64,000 nucleotides of DNA. Source: Alteromonas indica (GTDB taxonomy: Bacteria; Pseudomonadota; Gammaproteobacteria; Enterobacterales; Alteromonadaceae). The stretch covers positions 62,001 to 126,000 of the forward strand of contig PYVY01000001.1 of assembly GCA_003056425.1 (NCBI GenBank), written 5' to 3'. The notes beneath the pieces were generated by a model. The model was not told where the DNA came from. It saw nothing but the letters and a program-made list of their open reading frames with translations, and ran no database searches. Every line of letters begins with the position of its first letter. Positions within the stretch are counted from its first letter, which is position 1. The position numbers and the translations under genes are program-made. Positions 1 to 9,203 of this stretch are shown here, piece by piece.

Positions 1-435
1 TACCGGGGTGGCACGATCCGGTTGTAACGTCAGAATAGGCGTTATATCGGTTAATGCATCGTCTTCATATGTGGCGCTGACTACCACCAGCCGATTCGCT
101 TCATCGGTGCCTTGTGCGTAGGTAAGCAAGACTTTACCAGACAACGCAAAGTCTTGTGCCAAAGCAAAATCCAACAGCCCGCCCTGCCCCTTAAAATACA
201 AGCCAGGTAGCGGCACCTTGGTCCGGGTCATGCTGCCATCCGGTTTAATCAGCACCAGGTTACCCCTGCGCTCGGTTACCACCCAGCTTTGGTCAGGTAG
301 CTGAACCAAGGTCCAGGGCCCATGCAGAGGTTGCGAGTTTATGTTGGTTAGCTGATAGTCAGAAGTATCGGCCCACGTTGCAGCACTTAACATGCAACTA
401 AGTCCTGCCATCCACGAAAAAATAGCACGCGTCAT
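1..435 (-). CDS. PQQ-dependent sugar dehydrogenase, N-terminal part (runs off left edge)
   Basis: The minus frame is open from an ATG at 435 to the left edge (145 codons). It starts with a signal peptide of about 22 residues ending in the region of TWA. It then shows VTERRGNLVLI and a GQGGLLDFAL motif, the first blades of the glucose/sorbosone dehydrogenase beta-propeller (GSDH, YliI-like). Family members oxidise aldose sugars in the periplasm with PQQ as cofactor. Only about the first third of the usual protein is visible, so the catalytic His and the PQQ/Ca ligands cannot be checked. It is divergent from the next gene. Confidence 0.85.
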   Translation of the reverse strand, partial: MTRAIFSWMAGLSCMLSAATWADTSDYQLTNINSQPLHGPWTLVQLPDQSWVVTERRGNLVLIKPDGSMTRTKVPLPGLYFKGQGGLLDFALAQDFALSGKVLLTYAQGTDEANRLVVVSATYEDDALTDITPILTLQPDRATPV

Positions 436-566
436 ACCGGTTCCTGTTATGCGATATACCGTTGTTATTGTTAGCCTATCACGAAATAACATAAACGTAG
501 CAGCAAAGGATTCAGCCGTAGATAAAACACTTAGGTCACGCTAGACTGAAGCCGCCTAAATTTGTT

Positions 567-1031
567 GTGGACCGCTTAATGTCACTATTTCATCAAACAA
601 AGACATTTGTTATTGCCCTTCTTCCGGCCTGGTTGCTTACCTATGTGCTGGCATGCCTGTTTCATACCCAACGGGTGGTGCATGGCTTGGTAGAGGTCGG
701 GGTTACTGTGCCCTTCACTGATCGGCTGCATATCAGCGCCTATGATATTTGGGGTTTATTACCGGCCTACGGCTCCGCCATAGCCGGCGCATTAATTATA
801 AGTTTACTGGTGGTTGCGGTGTTGTTTCGCTGGACTGGCCGCTCGTATTTGTTGGCCATGCTAGGCGCTGGCGTGGCTATGCTGGTTATGCTCACGGCCA
901 TGCAACCCATAATGGGCGTAACCTTAATTGCCGGGGCCCGGGAAACTATCGGAGTCGTATTGCAGTGTGCTGCCGGATGCGCGGGTGGTGCACTATTTAC
1001 CTATCTGTACGGACGTAAATCTGGCACATAA
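567..1031 (+). CDS. Small integral membrane protein of unknown function
   Basis: A 154-residue hydrophobic protein with about four membrane segments (near residues 14-32, 62-86, 94-112 and 120-148). I do not recognise a characterised family. The frame opens with GTG at 567, and an ATG four codons later (579) is an equally likely start; neither has a clear Shine-Dalgarno sequence. It stands alone between a divergent sugar dehydrogenase gene and the FIST operon, with a GC-rich hairpin just after its stop. Conserved Alteromonadales membrane proteins look like this, but the role is unknown. Confidence 0.65.
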   Translation: MDRLMSLFHQTKTFVIALLPAWLLTYVLACLFHTQRVVHGLVEVGVTVPFTDRLHISAYDIWGLLPAYGSAIAGALIISLLVVAVLFRWTGRSYLLAMLGAGVAMLVMLTAMQPIMGVTLIAGARETIGVVLQCAAGCAGGALFTYLYGRKSGT

Positions 1032-1053
1032 CCGGCGGTATTGTCCCGCCCGC

Positions 1054-1084
1054 AGAGACCGCGGGGCCGCGGGGCCGCGTCTCT
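1054..1084. other. GC-rich inverted repeat after the small membrane protein gene
   Basis: AGAGAC at 1054-1059 pairs with GTCTCT at 1079-1084, and an inner GCGG/CCGC extends the stem past one bulged base. It starts 22 bases after the stop at 1031. There is no T-tract, so it is not a textbook terminator. It may stop or stabilise the upstream transcript. Confidence 0.4.
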
Positions 1085-1173
1085 ACCAAAGTATAAATCA
1101 CTACCTTTGTTGGCCTGAAAACTGGCGAGAAACACGATCCTGATACACTATTAAAACAGTGTCACTTTGGTAT

Positions 1174-1195
1174 TACGCAGGTAACTGCCTGCGTA
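1174..1195. promoter_or_regulatory. Perfect 8-bp hairpin in the leader of the FIST operon
   Basis: TACGCAGG (1174-1181) and CCTGCGTA (1188-1195) form a perfect stem with a 6-base loop. It ends 16 bases before the FIST ATG and directly abuts the AAGGAA ribosome site. It could be an operator or an mRNA structure that limits translation; no T-run follows. Confidence 0.4.
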
Positions 1196-1211
1196 CCGTG
1201 TAAGGAATCGC

Positions 1212-2357
1212 ATGGACGTTAAACAGTGTGTTTTGACTTCTTTGGACGATATATCCGCTCTTCGTACAATGCTATCCGGCTACACCCCTGATTTGCTGTT
1301 GGTGTTTGCCGACACCCCTTTTATGGCCGATGCCGACTTTGTCGCTACCTTACAACAGGCAGGCGGCACATTGCTTGGCTGCACCACAGCAGGCGAAATC
1401 GCCAGGCATGAAGTGCATAATTATCATGCGGTGGTGACTGCGATTCGCTTTGCCCAAGCGCATGTGCAACTGGTCACAACCGAGGTGGCCGGCATGGCTG
1501 ACTCGTTTCGCGCCGGCCAGCAAGTGGGTAGCGAGCTTACACCTACTGGCCTACAGGCGGTATTTGTACTTGGCCCAGGGCTTAACATAAACGGTTCCGC
1601 GTTAATCAGTGGTTTAAAAGCAGGGTTACCTGAGCACGTCGGTATCAGTGGCGGGTTGGCAGCCGACTATAGCGATTTTAAATATACCTGGGTGTTATCG
1701 GATAACGGAGTGAGCCATACCGGTGTGGCTGCGCTTGGCCTGTATGGTGCCGGCCTATCGGTAACCACTGGCGCCTATGGCGGCTGGAAATCGTTTGGCC
1801 CATTTCGTAAGGTCACGCGGGCCGCCGACAACATACTATATGAATTAGATAACCAACCTGCACTGGATGTTTATAAACGGTATTTAGGAGAGTACGCCGA
1901 CCAGCTGCCGGCGTCAGGCTTGTTGTTTCCAATGGAAATGGTGGATGCCAGTCGAACCTCATCGGGTTTAGTTCGCACTATATTAGAAGTTGATGAGAAG
2001 AACGGCAGCCTGACTATGGCCGGCGATATTCTGAGTGAAGGATACCTGCGTCTGATGCATGCTTCCACCGATGACCTGGTAGAGGGTGCCGAACAGGCCG
2101 CTTATCTGGTGCGCAACAATACGGTTTTACCCATGCCGGCTTCGGCTCTGCTGATACTGGTAAGCTGCGTTGGGCGCAAACTTATTATGGGCGATAGCAG
2201 CGACGAAGAAGTGGAAGCTGTCAATGCGGTTATCGGCCATACTGCGCCGGTTTGCGGCTTTTATTCCTATGGAGAAATCAGCCCCCATCAGGATTGTCGC
2301 GGGGCGCGGCTGCATAACCAAACCATGACCGTTACCCTTATTGCAGAGCAGTCCTGA
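1212..2357 (+). CDS. FIST domain sensor protein (NosP-like)
   Basis: A 381-residue soluble protein with FIST_N (about residues 28-220, including LLGCTTAGEI and SGGLAADY) followed by FIST_C (about 225-360, including GFYSYGEISP). FIST proteins are input modules for signalling proteins, and several (NosP) bind haem and nitric oxide and control a co-transcribed histidine kinase. The stop TGA (2355-2357) overlaps the ATG of the next gene by one base, so the two are translationally coupled. The ribosome site is AAGGAA before the ATG. The FIST assignment is firm; NO or haem sensing is inferred from gene order only. Confidence 0.85.
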   Translation: MDVKQCVLTSLDDISALRTMLSGYTPDLLLVFADTPFMADADFVATLQQAGGTLLGCTTAGEIARHEVHNYHAVVTAIRFAQAHVQLVTTEVAGMADSFRAGQQVGSELTPTGLQAVFVLGPGLNINGSALISGLKAGLPEHVGISGGLAADYSDFKYTWVLSDNGVSHTGVAALGLYGAGLSVTTGAYGGWKSFGPFRKVTRAADNILYELDNQPALDVYKRYLGEYADQLPASGLLFPMEMVDASRTSSGLVRTILEVDEKNGSLTMAGDILSEGYLRLMHASTDDLVEGAEQAAYLVRNNTVLPMPASALLILVSCVGRKLIMGDSSDEEVEAVNAVIGHTAPVCGFYSYGEISPHQDCRGARLHNQTMTVTLIAEQS

Positions 2358-5300
2358 TGCACCGGCTGTTGCAACGTCAGTTGAAAAAAACCTTCGGGCT
2401 AGCCGATGAAGCCGCCACCCGGGCTTTTGTTGCGCGACTGGAAAGTGGCGATACCACCCAGTTAAATAATGACTACCCGGAATGGGGAGCGTGTTTAGCC
2501 GCGCTAATCACACGCGTAAGCCAAAGTTATGAATACCATGAGCGCGATCTGACCCTGCGCGATCGTAGCTTAGTGCTGAGTTCGCAAGAACTTACCCAGG
2601 TTAATGACGATATCCGCCATGAAATGGTTAAGCAGCAACAGGTAGTGGAAGAACTTAAATCAGCCGCTAATACGTTGCTAAGTGAGCTCGGCCAGCCGCA
2701 GCTAAGCGATGGCTATGCAAGTATCAGCGAGCTTACCGAGTTAATGATCAACCTCGCCCGCGCCCGTAATCAGGCCCAACTGGAATTGGAACAGCAAAAA
2801 GCCGCCCTGGATCTACACGCCATTGTCAGTATCACCGATACCCATGGCCGTATCCTTTATGCCAACGATAATTTTTGTACCCTGAATGGCTATAGCCAAC
2901 AAGAACTGTTAGGCCATACGCATGAGCTGGTCCATGCCAATTTTCATCGTACCGATATCTATCGGCAGATGCGCAGCGCCGTAAAGGCCAGAAAACCCTG
3001 GCATGGTGAAATTAACCATTACAGTAAAAACGGCGAGAAGCATGCCTTGTACGGCACGTTAGTACCTATTGTAGATGAACACAACCAGGTAGTGCGCTGT
3101 ATCGCTATTCACACCGATATAACCCGGCAAAAACAGCTTGAACAGTCATTGGCCCGTAGCAGCCGTTTTTATCACAGTATTACCGACGCCATTGGCGAAG
3201 GGGTGTACGCTGTAGATAGCAACAACCGGCTAAACTTTTTAAACCCGGAAGCTGAACGAACCCTGGGGATAAATCTGGCCACGGCTTCGCACAGCAATTT
3301 TTACGCCCTGACCAAAGAAGGTCAGCACGCCTGTGGAGACTTTAGCGAGTTAATCGCATGCATTAATGCGGGCGAGCCCTATCGCTCGGATGAGCACTGC
3401 TTTGTAGATGCTAACCAGCAGCGTTTTCCGGTGGCAATTACCGCCGTACCATTACGCAATGCTGAAGGCCAGATTACCGGCCATGTGGGCGTATTTAGTA
3501 ATATCGCTCATCGCAAAAAAACCGAACAGCAGTTGCAACAGGCTTATCACAAAGCCGCCATGGCCAATACCGCGAAAAGCGAGTTTCTGGCCAACATGAG
3601 TCATGAAATTCGCACCCCCATGAATGCTATTTTAGGCCTGACCCACCTGGCATTGAATACCAGCTTAACCACCCAACAGCAAAATTATATTGAAAAGGCC
3701 AACTCGAGCGCCAATGCATTGCTGCGTATCATCAATGACATTCTGGACTTTTCAAAGGTTGAAGCCGGTAAAATTGAGCTGGAATTACAACCATTTTCGC
3801 TCAAAAATGTGCTGCATAAAGTGGCTCAGCTATTTCAGCTTAAAGCGCTGGAAAAAGGCCTGGAATTCCTGATTGATGCACCGCTGGCCACTAGCCAGTA
3901 TGTTATAGGGGATGAAACCAGGTTATCCCAGGTACTGATAAACCTGGTGGGTAATGCCATTAAATTCACTGCCCAGGGCTACGTTAAGTTGGCCGTAAGC
4001 CAACAGGCAGAGGGCGATAAGCAGCGCTTCAATTTTACAATAACCGATTCCGGTATTGGCATGAATAGCCAGCAACAACAGCGTATTTTTGATGCCTTTA
4101 ATCAAGCCGATGCGTCTATTTCGCGACGGTTTGGCGGAACAGGTTTAGGCATGACCATTACCCGCGGTTTGATTGATCTTATGGAAGGTACCATTAGCTT
4201 GCGCAGCGAGCCCGACGAGGGCACCACTTTTACGGTATCCTTGCTATTGGATGCACCGGCTTTCCCGTTTGATTTGCAGATAACGCCCCACCGCCAACCG
4301 GCTACCGTGTATTGCAATCAAACCCTCCCGCGCACCACTGAGGTGTTGATTACCAGTATGCAATATGCTGGCTGGGATGTTGTAAAAACCTGCGATGCCA
4401 GTCAGGTAGATGCCACCCATGGTCCGCTGTTCCTGGTAGCCCATGATTGTTGCGATAGCATCATGGGTTTATTACGCGAGTGGCAAAACGACCCGGAGCT
4501 AAGCCAGTTACCGATGGTCCTGGTTAGCCTGCACGACAGCGATGATGTGACCCAGAAATTGCATCAACATCATGTATACCAGGTCATTACCCTCGCACCA
4601 CCATTTTTTGCCGACGACATCGCGCAACTGTTTAAACGCCCCGCAGCGGCGGGACCCACTGACACCGATACGGTGGGCGGATTGGAAGACTTTGATACCG
4701 TATGCCGGCGGTTACGTTGCCGCCGGGTCTTACTGGTAGAAGACGACCCCATCAGCCAGGAGATTGTCAGCCATCAGCTTGCCGAAGCCCAGATAGAGGT
4801 GGATATAGCGCAAACCGCCGCGCAATGTTTGCGGCTGTGTTCTAAACAGCCATATGATTGTGTGATTATGGATAGCCAGTTACCCGACATGACCGGTTGG
4901 CAAACCGCAGAACGGCTGGTATACGAACAACAGTTTACCACCCCGATTGTGGGGCTCAGTGCTGATAGCGTCAATACCAGCGTCGACCGGGCCATTGAAG
5001 CGGGCATGTGTTTCCATCTGGCTAAACCTGCTTCCAAGGAAGACCTGTTACGCAGTATCGACATGCACCTGGTTTACCCGGTAAATGAGTGCCAGTCATT
5101 CGGGGTCTTCGCCGATTACCCGGCGCCGAGCCTGGAGCATCGCCTGTATACTTTTTTAAGCCGTTACCGGGCGCGGCTGCACCAGGTTTATGCGGCGCTG
5201 GAGAACGTCGATATACCATGGTCAGGCAGTGACGACGCTTTTTTCCTCACCATGCAGCGCGATGCGCAGCAAATTGGCGCCAACACCCTCACCACGGCTC

Positions 5301-5662
5301 TGGCTACACTACTCGCTGATGCCCGGCGGGCCGCCCCTTTGCATCAACAAACAGTAGCCGTGGCCAACGCGTTTGATCGTACTATGAAAAAAGTAACCGC
5401 CACCTTGCATGCCATGAAAGCTGATACGGCGCATATTCCTGCTCAGCAAAGCGCCAGTGTACAGCAATCATTGGCGCATATAGTCAGCTTATTGGCTGAC
5501 TTTGATGCCCGTGGCGCCGATGAGCTCAATAGTTTCTACCAAGCCCATACTACGATGGCCCAACGCTGGGTTATTCGCCAGGCAAAAAGCAAAGTATCAA
5601 ACTATGATTATGAGGCAGCCGTTAAGTTGCTTCAGCCATTGTTATTTAAAGAGAGCCCGTAA
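2357..5662 (+). CDS. Hybrid sensor histidine kinase/response regulator (NahK-like)
   Basis: A 1101-residue cytoplasmic kinase with no membrane segment. In order: an N-terminal helical/coiled region (about 1-150), a PAS domain (about 152-255), a second PAS (about 268-390), HisKA with phospho-acceptor His416 in SHEIRTP, HATPase_c (G boxes near DSGIGM and FGGTGLGM), a REC domain with acidic residues E795-D797 and acceptor Asp839, and a C-terminal helical region placed like an Hpt domain. In that last region the usual HxLKG is replaced by LTMQRDAQQIG, with Leu964 at the His position, so it may be a non-phosphorylatable Hpt. Lacking membrane segments, it probably takes its signal from the coupled FIST protein. 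Confidence 0.9.
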   Translation: MHRLLQRQLKKTFGLADEAATRAFVARLESGDTTQLNNDYPEWGACLAALITRVSQSYEYHERDLTLRDRSLVLSSQELTQVNDDIRHEMVKQQQVVEELKSAANTLLSELGQPQLSDGYASISELTELMINLARARNQAQLELEQQKAALDLHAIVSITDTHGRILYANDNFCTLNGYSQQELLGHTHELVHANFHRTDIYRQMRSAVKARKPWHGEINHYSKNGEKHALYGTLVPIVDEHNQVVRCIAIHTDITRQKQLEQSLARSSRFYHSITDAIGEGVYAVDSNNRLNFLNPEAERTLGINLATASHSNFYALTKEGQHACGDFSELIACINAGEPYRSDEHCFVDANQQRFPVAITAVPLRNAEGQITGHVGVFSNIAHRKKTEQQLQQAYHKAAMANTAKSEFLANMSHEIRTPMNAILGLTHLALNTSLTTQQQNYIEKANSSANALLRIINDILDFSKVEAGKIELELQPFSLKNVLHKVAQLFQLKALEKGLEFLIDAPLATSQYVIGDETRLSQVLINLVGNAIKFTAQGYVKLAVSQQAEGDKQRFNFTITDSGIGMNSQQQQRIFDAFNQADASISRRFGGTGLGMTITRGLIDLMEGTISLRSEPDEGTTFTVSLLLDAPAFPFDLQITPHRQPATVYCNQTLPRTTEVLITSMQYAGWDVVKTCDASQVDATHGPLFLVAHDCCDSIMGLLREWQNDPELSQLPMVLVSLHDSDDVTQKLHQHHVYQVITLAPPFFADDIAQLFKRPAAAGPTDTDTVGGLEDFDTVCRRLRCRRVLLVEDDPISQEIVSHQLAEAQIEVDIAQTAAQCLRLCSKQPYDCVIMDSQLPDMTGWQTAERLVYEQQFTTPIVGLSADSVNTSVDRAIEAGMCFHLAKPASKEDLLRSIDMHLVYPVNECQSFGVFADYPAPSLEHRLYTFLSRYRARLHQVYAALENVDIPWSGSDDAFFLTMQRDAQQIGANTLTTALATLLADARRAAPLHQQTVAVANAFDRTMKKVTATLHAMKADTAHIPAQQSASVQQSLAHIVSLLADFDARGADELNSFYQAHTTMAQRWVIRQAKSKVSNYDYEAAVKLLQPLLFKESP

Positions 5663-5668
5663 AGTACT

Positions 5669-6754
5669 ATGACCGATACTGCTGTTACTTTCACTATTCT
5701 GGTGGTAGACGACGAGCCGGCAAATATCGATATTTTGAAAGATATTTTGCTTCCCTATTATAAGGTAAAGGTGGCCCCCAGCGGCCCGCTGGCGCTTAAA
5801 ATAATAGAGCGCAACGCGCCGGATTTAGTGCTGCTGGATGTCATGATGCCGCATATGGATGGGTTAGAGGTGTGCGCCAAGCTTAAATCGCAGGTGGCTT
5901 GGACTGATATCCCGGTTATTTTTGTCACCGCCCTGGGCATGGGCGAAGATGAAGCTCGCGGGTTTGCAGCCGGCGCAGTAGATTATATCGCCAAACCCAT
6001 TGTACCGGCCCTGGTACTGGCCCGGGTGAAAACACACCTGGCGTTGGCCCACCAGCGCAAGACCATAGAACAACAGGTTCAACAGCGCACCCGTGAACTA
6101 CGTGAAAGTCAGCTAAGCGCTATCAGTATGCTGGCGACTGCCGGCCACTACAATGATACCGATACCGGCGTCCATATATGGCGGATGGCGGCCTATGCCA
6201 GAGCGCTTGCCATGGCGGCTGGTTGGACGGTTGCGCAGGCCGATCTATTAGGCCAGGCTGCCACTATGCACGATACCGGAAAAATCGGTATTCCTGATGC
6301 TATTTTAAAAGCGCCTCGGCGTTTAACCGATGCTGAAATGGCGATTATGCGTACCCATGCTCGTATTGGCCGTGACATTCTGGTGCAATCTGATTCACCG
6401 TTGTTCCAGCTCGCCGCAGAAGTCGCCTGGTGCCACCATGAAAAATGGGATGGAACAGGCTACCCGCGCCAGCTCAGTGGCCAGGATATACCGGAATCGG
6501 CACGTATTGTGGCGCTGGCCGATGTCTTTGACGCACTCACTATGGCGCGGCCGTATAAAGATGCCTGGCCGGTAGACAAAGCCATAGCGTTTTTGCGTGA
6601 ACAGGCCGGTCGGCATTTTGACCCGACCCTGGTATCTTTGTTTTGTGAACACGAAGCACATATGCTGGAAATAAAACAGCGTTGGTATCAACAGGAACAA
6701 GATGCCAGCACGTCATTGCGGCATAACTGGTTTGATACTATTTTGCTTGAATAA
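5669..6754 (+). CDS. Response regulator with HD-GYP cyclic-di-GMP phosphodiesterase domain
   Basis: A 361-residue two-domain protein. The REC domain (about 8-125) has VVDDEP and acceptor Asp57 in LLDVMMP. A short coiled linker leads to HD-GYP (about 145-335) with the HD pair H201-D202 in HDTGKIG, H256-H257 in WCHHEKWDGTGYP and GYP at 264-266. All signature residues are present, so it should hydrolyse c-di-GMP. It begins 6 bases after the kinase stop and is the likely output of the FIST/kinase operon. A strong terminator follows. Confidence 0.92.
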   Translation: MTDTAVTFTILVVDDEPANIDILKDILLPYYKVKVAPSGPLALKIIERNAPDLVLLDVMMPHMDGLEVCAKLKSQVAWTDIPVIFVTALGMGEDEARGFAAGAVDYIAKPIVPALVLARVKTHLALAHQRKTIEQQVQQRTRELRESQLSAISMLATAGHYNDTDTGVHIWRMAAYARALAMAAGWTVAQADLLGQAATMHDTGKIGIPDAILKAPRRLTDAEMAIMRTHARIGRDILVQSDSPLFQLAAEVAWCHHEKWDGTGYPRQLSGQDIPESARIVALADVFDALTMARPYKDAWPVDKAIAFLREQAGRHFDPTLVSLFCEHEAHMLEIKQRWYQQEQDASTSLRHNWFDTILLE

Positions 6755-6756
6755 TA

Positions 6757-6784
6757 AAAAACGCCGCAAAAAAGCGGCGTTTTT
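6757..6784. terminator. Bidirectional intrinsic terminator
   Basis: ACGCCGC (6761-6767) and GCGGCGT (6774-6780) form a stem with an all-A loop, flanked by AAAA and TTTT. It sits 3 bases after the HD-GYP gene and before the convergent TPR gene, so it can end transcription in both directions. Confidence 0.9.
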
Positions 6785-6837
6785 GGGGGCCATTGTCTAC
6801 ACCCAGACCAGGCCATTGTGCTTACAGCCAACTACCG

Positions 6838-8154
6838 CTATGAAGACATTTCAGCATCGAGTCGTTCCTGACTGATCTTTTCCGATTCGACAAATTTCGA
6901 CCATTGCTGCGCCATGCCCCGGCTCTTAGGATGCTTTTCAGCTTCCGCCAGCTGATTTAGCGCTTTGGCGTACTGTTTTTGGTTATACAGTGCCATGCCT
7001 TTAATCAAATGTGCTAAACCAGGATTTCGTAACTGGCCTTTTGCCATTGCCTTATCCGCGGCAGCAATTGCCTGGTCCCATTTATTTGCATTGAGGTAAA
7101 TCTGCGCTAATTGAGCATCCAGCTCGCCGTCTTCAGACAAAGCCGCCGCCTCGGTTAGTGCCGGAATGGCTTTTTCGTTTTCTTTGGCTAATTGCCAGCT
7201 TTGGCCCAGAAAACGCCAGTTACGTAAGTTTTTTTCCAATGTCCCGTCGTTTAACGCCTGTTCCATCAACAGGGCACCTTTATAAGGCGCCCGGTGATAG
7301 TAATACAGCTGCGCCAGGTTAAAAATATCCGCGGCATTGTCGATATAGCCCTGCTGATACGCAGACTCCATAATCGCCAACTGCTTGCGCTCTTCGCCCA
7401 GCTCTCCATACATACCCGCTAACTGTATCCAGTACTTAGGCTCATTAAACAGTTTAACCAGCTTAACCAGGACGTTTTTTACTTTCTGTGGGTTTTTCAG
7501 CTCGTAATACACTGCGCGCTGTAATATTAACCAGCCTTCATCCGGTATCATGCCCTGGGCTTCATGGCCCGCTACCGCATTATCAATAAATTCAGCCGCT
7601 TTTTGATACTGTTTATCCTGATAATAAGCTTGCGCCTTGATCACCAGATTCTTTGGTGGAATATCACCTTCGTTTAAGGCTTCCCAACGTTCCAGATAGG
7701 TAATAGTTTGCTCATAATTACCTTGCATCAGGTGCAGCTGGGCCAGCGAAAACAGCGTCGACATCTCAAATTTACGCGGTATAGGTTGCTGCTCTACTAC
7801 CTGACCAAACGCGTCAAGCGCTTCTTCATACTGTTCATCGTTGTAATAAATAAAACCATAAAAGTTGTACATCATGGCGCGTTCATAGCTGTTCATCGAA
7901 TCTTTTTTGTCTTCAACTTCAGCCAGAATACTCACCGCTTCGGCAATCTTGCCTTCATCAGCGGCTGTTTGCGCGCGGGACAGCTGCTCATAGACTTTTG
8001 AACGCAGCGTGGGCACTTTGCGGGTTGGCTTATCACTGGCCTTAGTTTGCGCCACGGCATCGTGAGCAATCAGCCCAGTGGGTACTGCTACCACCGTGGA
8101 TACTGCCATCACGGTTAGTGCGGCTAACAGGTGTTTAGATAATTTTATTGGCAT
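6838..8154 (-). CDS. Periplasmic tetratricopeptide repeat protein of the TonB2 operon
   Basis: A 438-residue protein with a signal peptide (hydrophobic stretch about residues 9-35, cut after VAQ) and about eight TPR-like helical repeats (for example YNFYGFIYYNDEQYEEALDA and MALYNQKQYAKALNQ). It is the last gene of the six-gene TonB operon and starts 6 bases after tonB. A TPR protein at the end of TtpC-type TonB clusters is common in Vibrio and Alteromonas, where it is thought to scaffold or stabilise the complex. The exact role is unknown. Confidence 0.85.
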   Translation of the reverse strand: MPIKLSKHLLAALTVMAVSTVVAVPTGLIAHDAVAQTKASDKPTRKVPTLRSKVYEQLSRAQTAADEGKIAEAVSILAEVEDKKDSMNSYERAMMYNFYGFIYYNDEQYEEALDAFGQVVEQQPIPRKFEMSTLFSLAQLHLMQGNYEQTITYLERWEALNEGDIPPKNLVIKAQAYYQDKQYQKAAEFIDNAVAGHEAQGMIPDEGWLILQRAVYYELKNPQKVKNVLVKLVKLFNEPKYWIQLAGMYGELGEERKQLAIMESAYQQGYIDNAADIFNLAQLYYYHRAPYKGALLMEQALNDGTLEKNLRNWRFLGQSWQLAKENEKAIPALTEAAALSEDGELDAQLAQIYLNANKWDQAIAAADKAMAKGQLRNPGLAHLIKGMALYNQKQYAKALNQLAEAEKHPKSRGMAQQWSKFVESEKISQERLDAEMSS

Positions 8155-8160
8155 ATCGAA

Positions 8161-8769
8161 TTACCCGTCAATCTGGAAACTAATACGGTTTTGCACACCG
8201 GATACCGAGGTGGCTTCACCGTTCACAACGCGCGGCTTGTATTTGAACTTCATTGCGGCATCTATCGCGGCTTGCTCAAATATGCCCTCAGGATTGGCTT
8301 CAACCACAATCGGATCGCGTACTGTACCTTGCTTGGTAACGGTAAACTCTACAATGACAAAACCTTCAATACCCCTTTGCAAGGCACGACGCGGATACAC
8401 CGGAGAAACCTTCACAATGGGCAGGTATTCGCCATCACCTGATTCAAGCGCCAGGCCGCCATCTAAGGCCACATCACCGCCCACATCCGCACTAAAGTCC
8501 ATGGAAGTACCTTCCGCATCAGGCGACGGTGAATCCATTTGCTGCGGCTGCATTTGCGGCGGTTGCTCCTGCGGCTTAGGCGGCTTGCGCGGCTTGCGAT
8601 CTTTTTGTTCTACCGTCTCTTCCTGCTTGACCCGAACAAAGTCGAGTACACTTCCTTGCGGCGGCTCCGTCAGGGCACTGCCGCCCATCTTGATCAATGA
8701 CTGCATCAAGAAGAACAGGCCCAGCGTAATCGCCAAGGAAACGAAAAATGCGATAATAAATCGTGGCAT
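8161..8769 (-). CDS. tonB: Energy transducer TonB (TonB2 type)
   Basis: A 202-residue protein. One N-terminal membrane helix (about 4-28) is followed by a proline/glutamine-rich periplasmic stretch (KPRKPPKPQEQPPQ, about 60-85) and a C-terminal TonB_C domain (about 115-202) with VYPRRALQRGIEGFVIVEFTV. It carries energy from the ExbB/ExbD proton channel to outer-membrane receptors. It is short, as TonB2 proteins are. It lies 3 bases after exbD. Given the upstream Pho box, this copy probably serves the phosphate-regulated receptor at 12.0-14.8 kb. Confidence 0.93.
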   Translation of the reverse strand: MPRFIIAFFVSLAITLGLFFLMQSLIKMGGSALTEPPQGSVLDFVRVKQEETVEQKDRKPRKPPKPQEQPPQMQPQQMDSPSPDAEGTSMDFSADVGGDVALDGGLALESGDGEYLPIVKVSPVYPRRALQRGIEGFVIVEFTVTKQGTVRDPIVVEANPEGIFEQAAIDAAMKFKYKPRVVNGEATSVSGVQNRISFQIDG

Positions 8770-8772
8770 GAC

Positions 8773-9180
8773 TTATTGCTCTTGTGCTGCGATCGACACG
8801 TCGTACACACCCGCCGCGCGGGATGCATCCATCACCTTGATTAATGTTTCTGTGGTGGCTTTTTTATCGGCCTGAATAACCACAGTCCCTTGTGGATTCT
8901 CCGCATGCAGGCGTTCAATATTGGCCTGTACTGCGCGTTCATCCACCCGACGTTTGTTTATCCAGATCTCACCTGTATCAGAAATCGCGATCAGCACATT
9001 TGCCCGATCCTTTTTGACCGCCGTGGCGGCTTCTGGCCGGTTTACATCAATCCCGGCTTCTTTTACAAACGACGCCGTTACGATGAAGAAAATAAGCATG
9101 ATGAAAACAACGTCCAGCATGGGCGTCATATCGATTTGGGCTTCTTCTTCGTCTACCAGGTTTTGAAAATGCTGCTTCAT
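8773..9180 (-). CDS. exbD: Biopolymer transport protein ExbD
   Basis: A 135-residue protein with the N-terminal signature IDMTPMLDVVFIMLIFFIVTA, which holds the single membrane helix and the proton-carrying Asp (MLDVVF). A periplasmic ExbD/TolR domain follows. It works with ExbB as the proton-driven motor for TonB. It lies 23 bases after exbB and 3 bases before tonB. Confidence 0.95.
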   Translation of the reverse strand: MKQHFQNLVDEEEAQIDMTPMLDVVFIMLIFFIVTASFVKEAGIDVNRPEAATAVKKDRANVLIAISDTGEIWINKRRVDERAVQANIERLHAENPQGTVVIQADKKATTETLIKVMDASRAAGVYDVSIAAQEQ

Positions 9181-9203
9181 AATTTGTACCTTAACTTAAC
9201 GCC

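Noticed and set aside
8078-8875. 265-codon plus-strand frame across tonB and exbD
   Set aside because: It lies antisense to tonB and the start of exbD, has no ribosome site, and its Ser/Thr/Cys-rich composition is that of a reverse-strand shadow.
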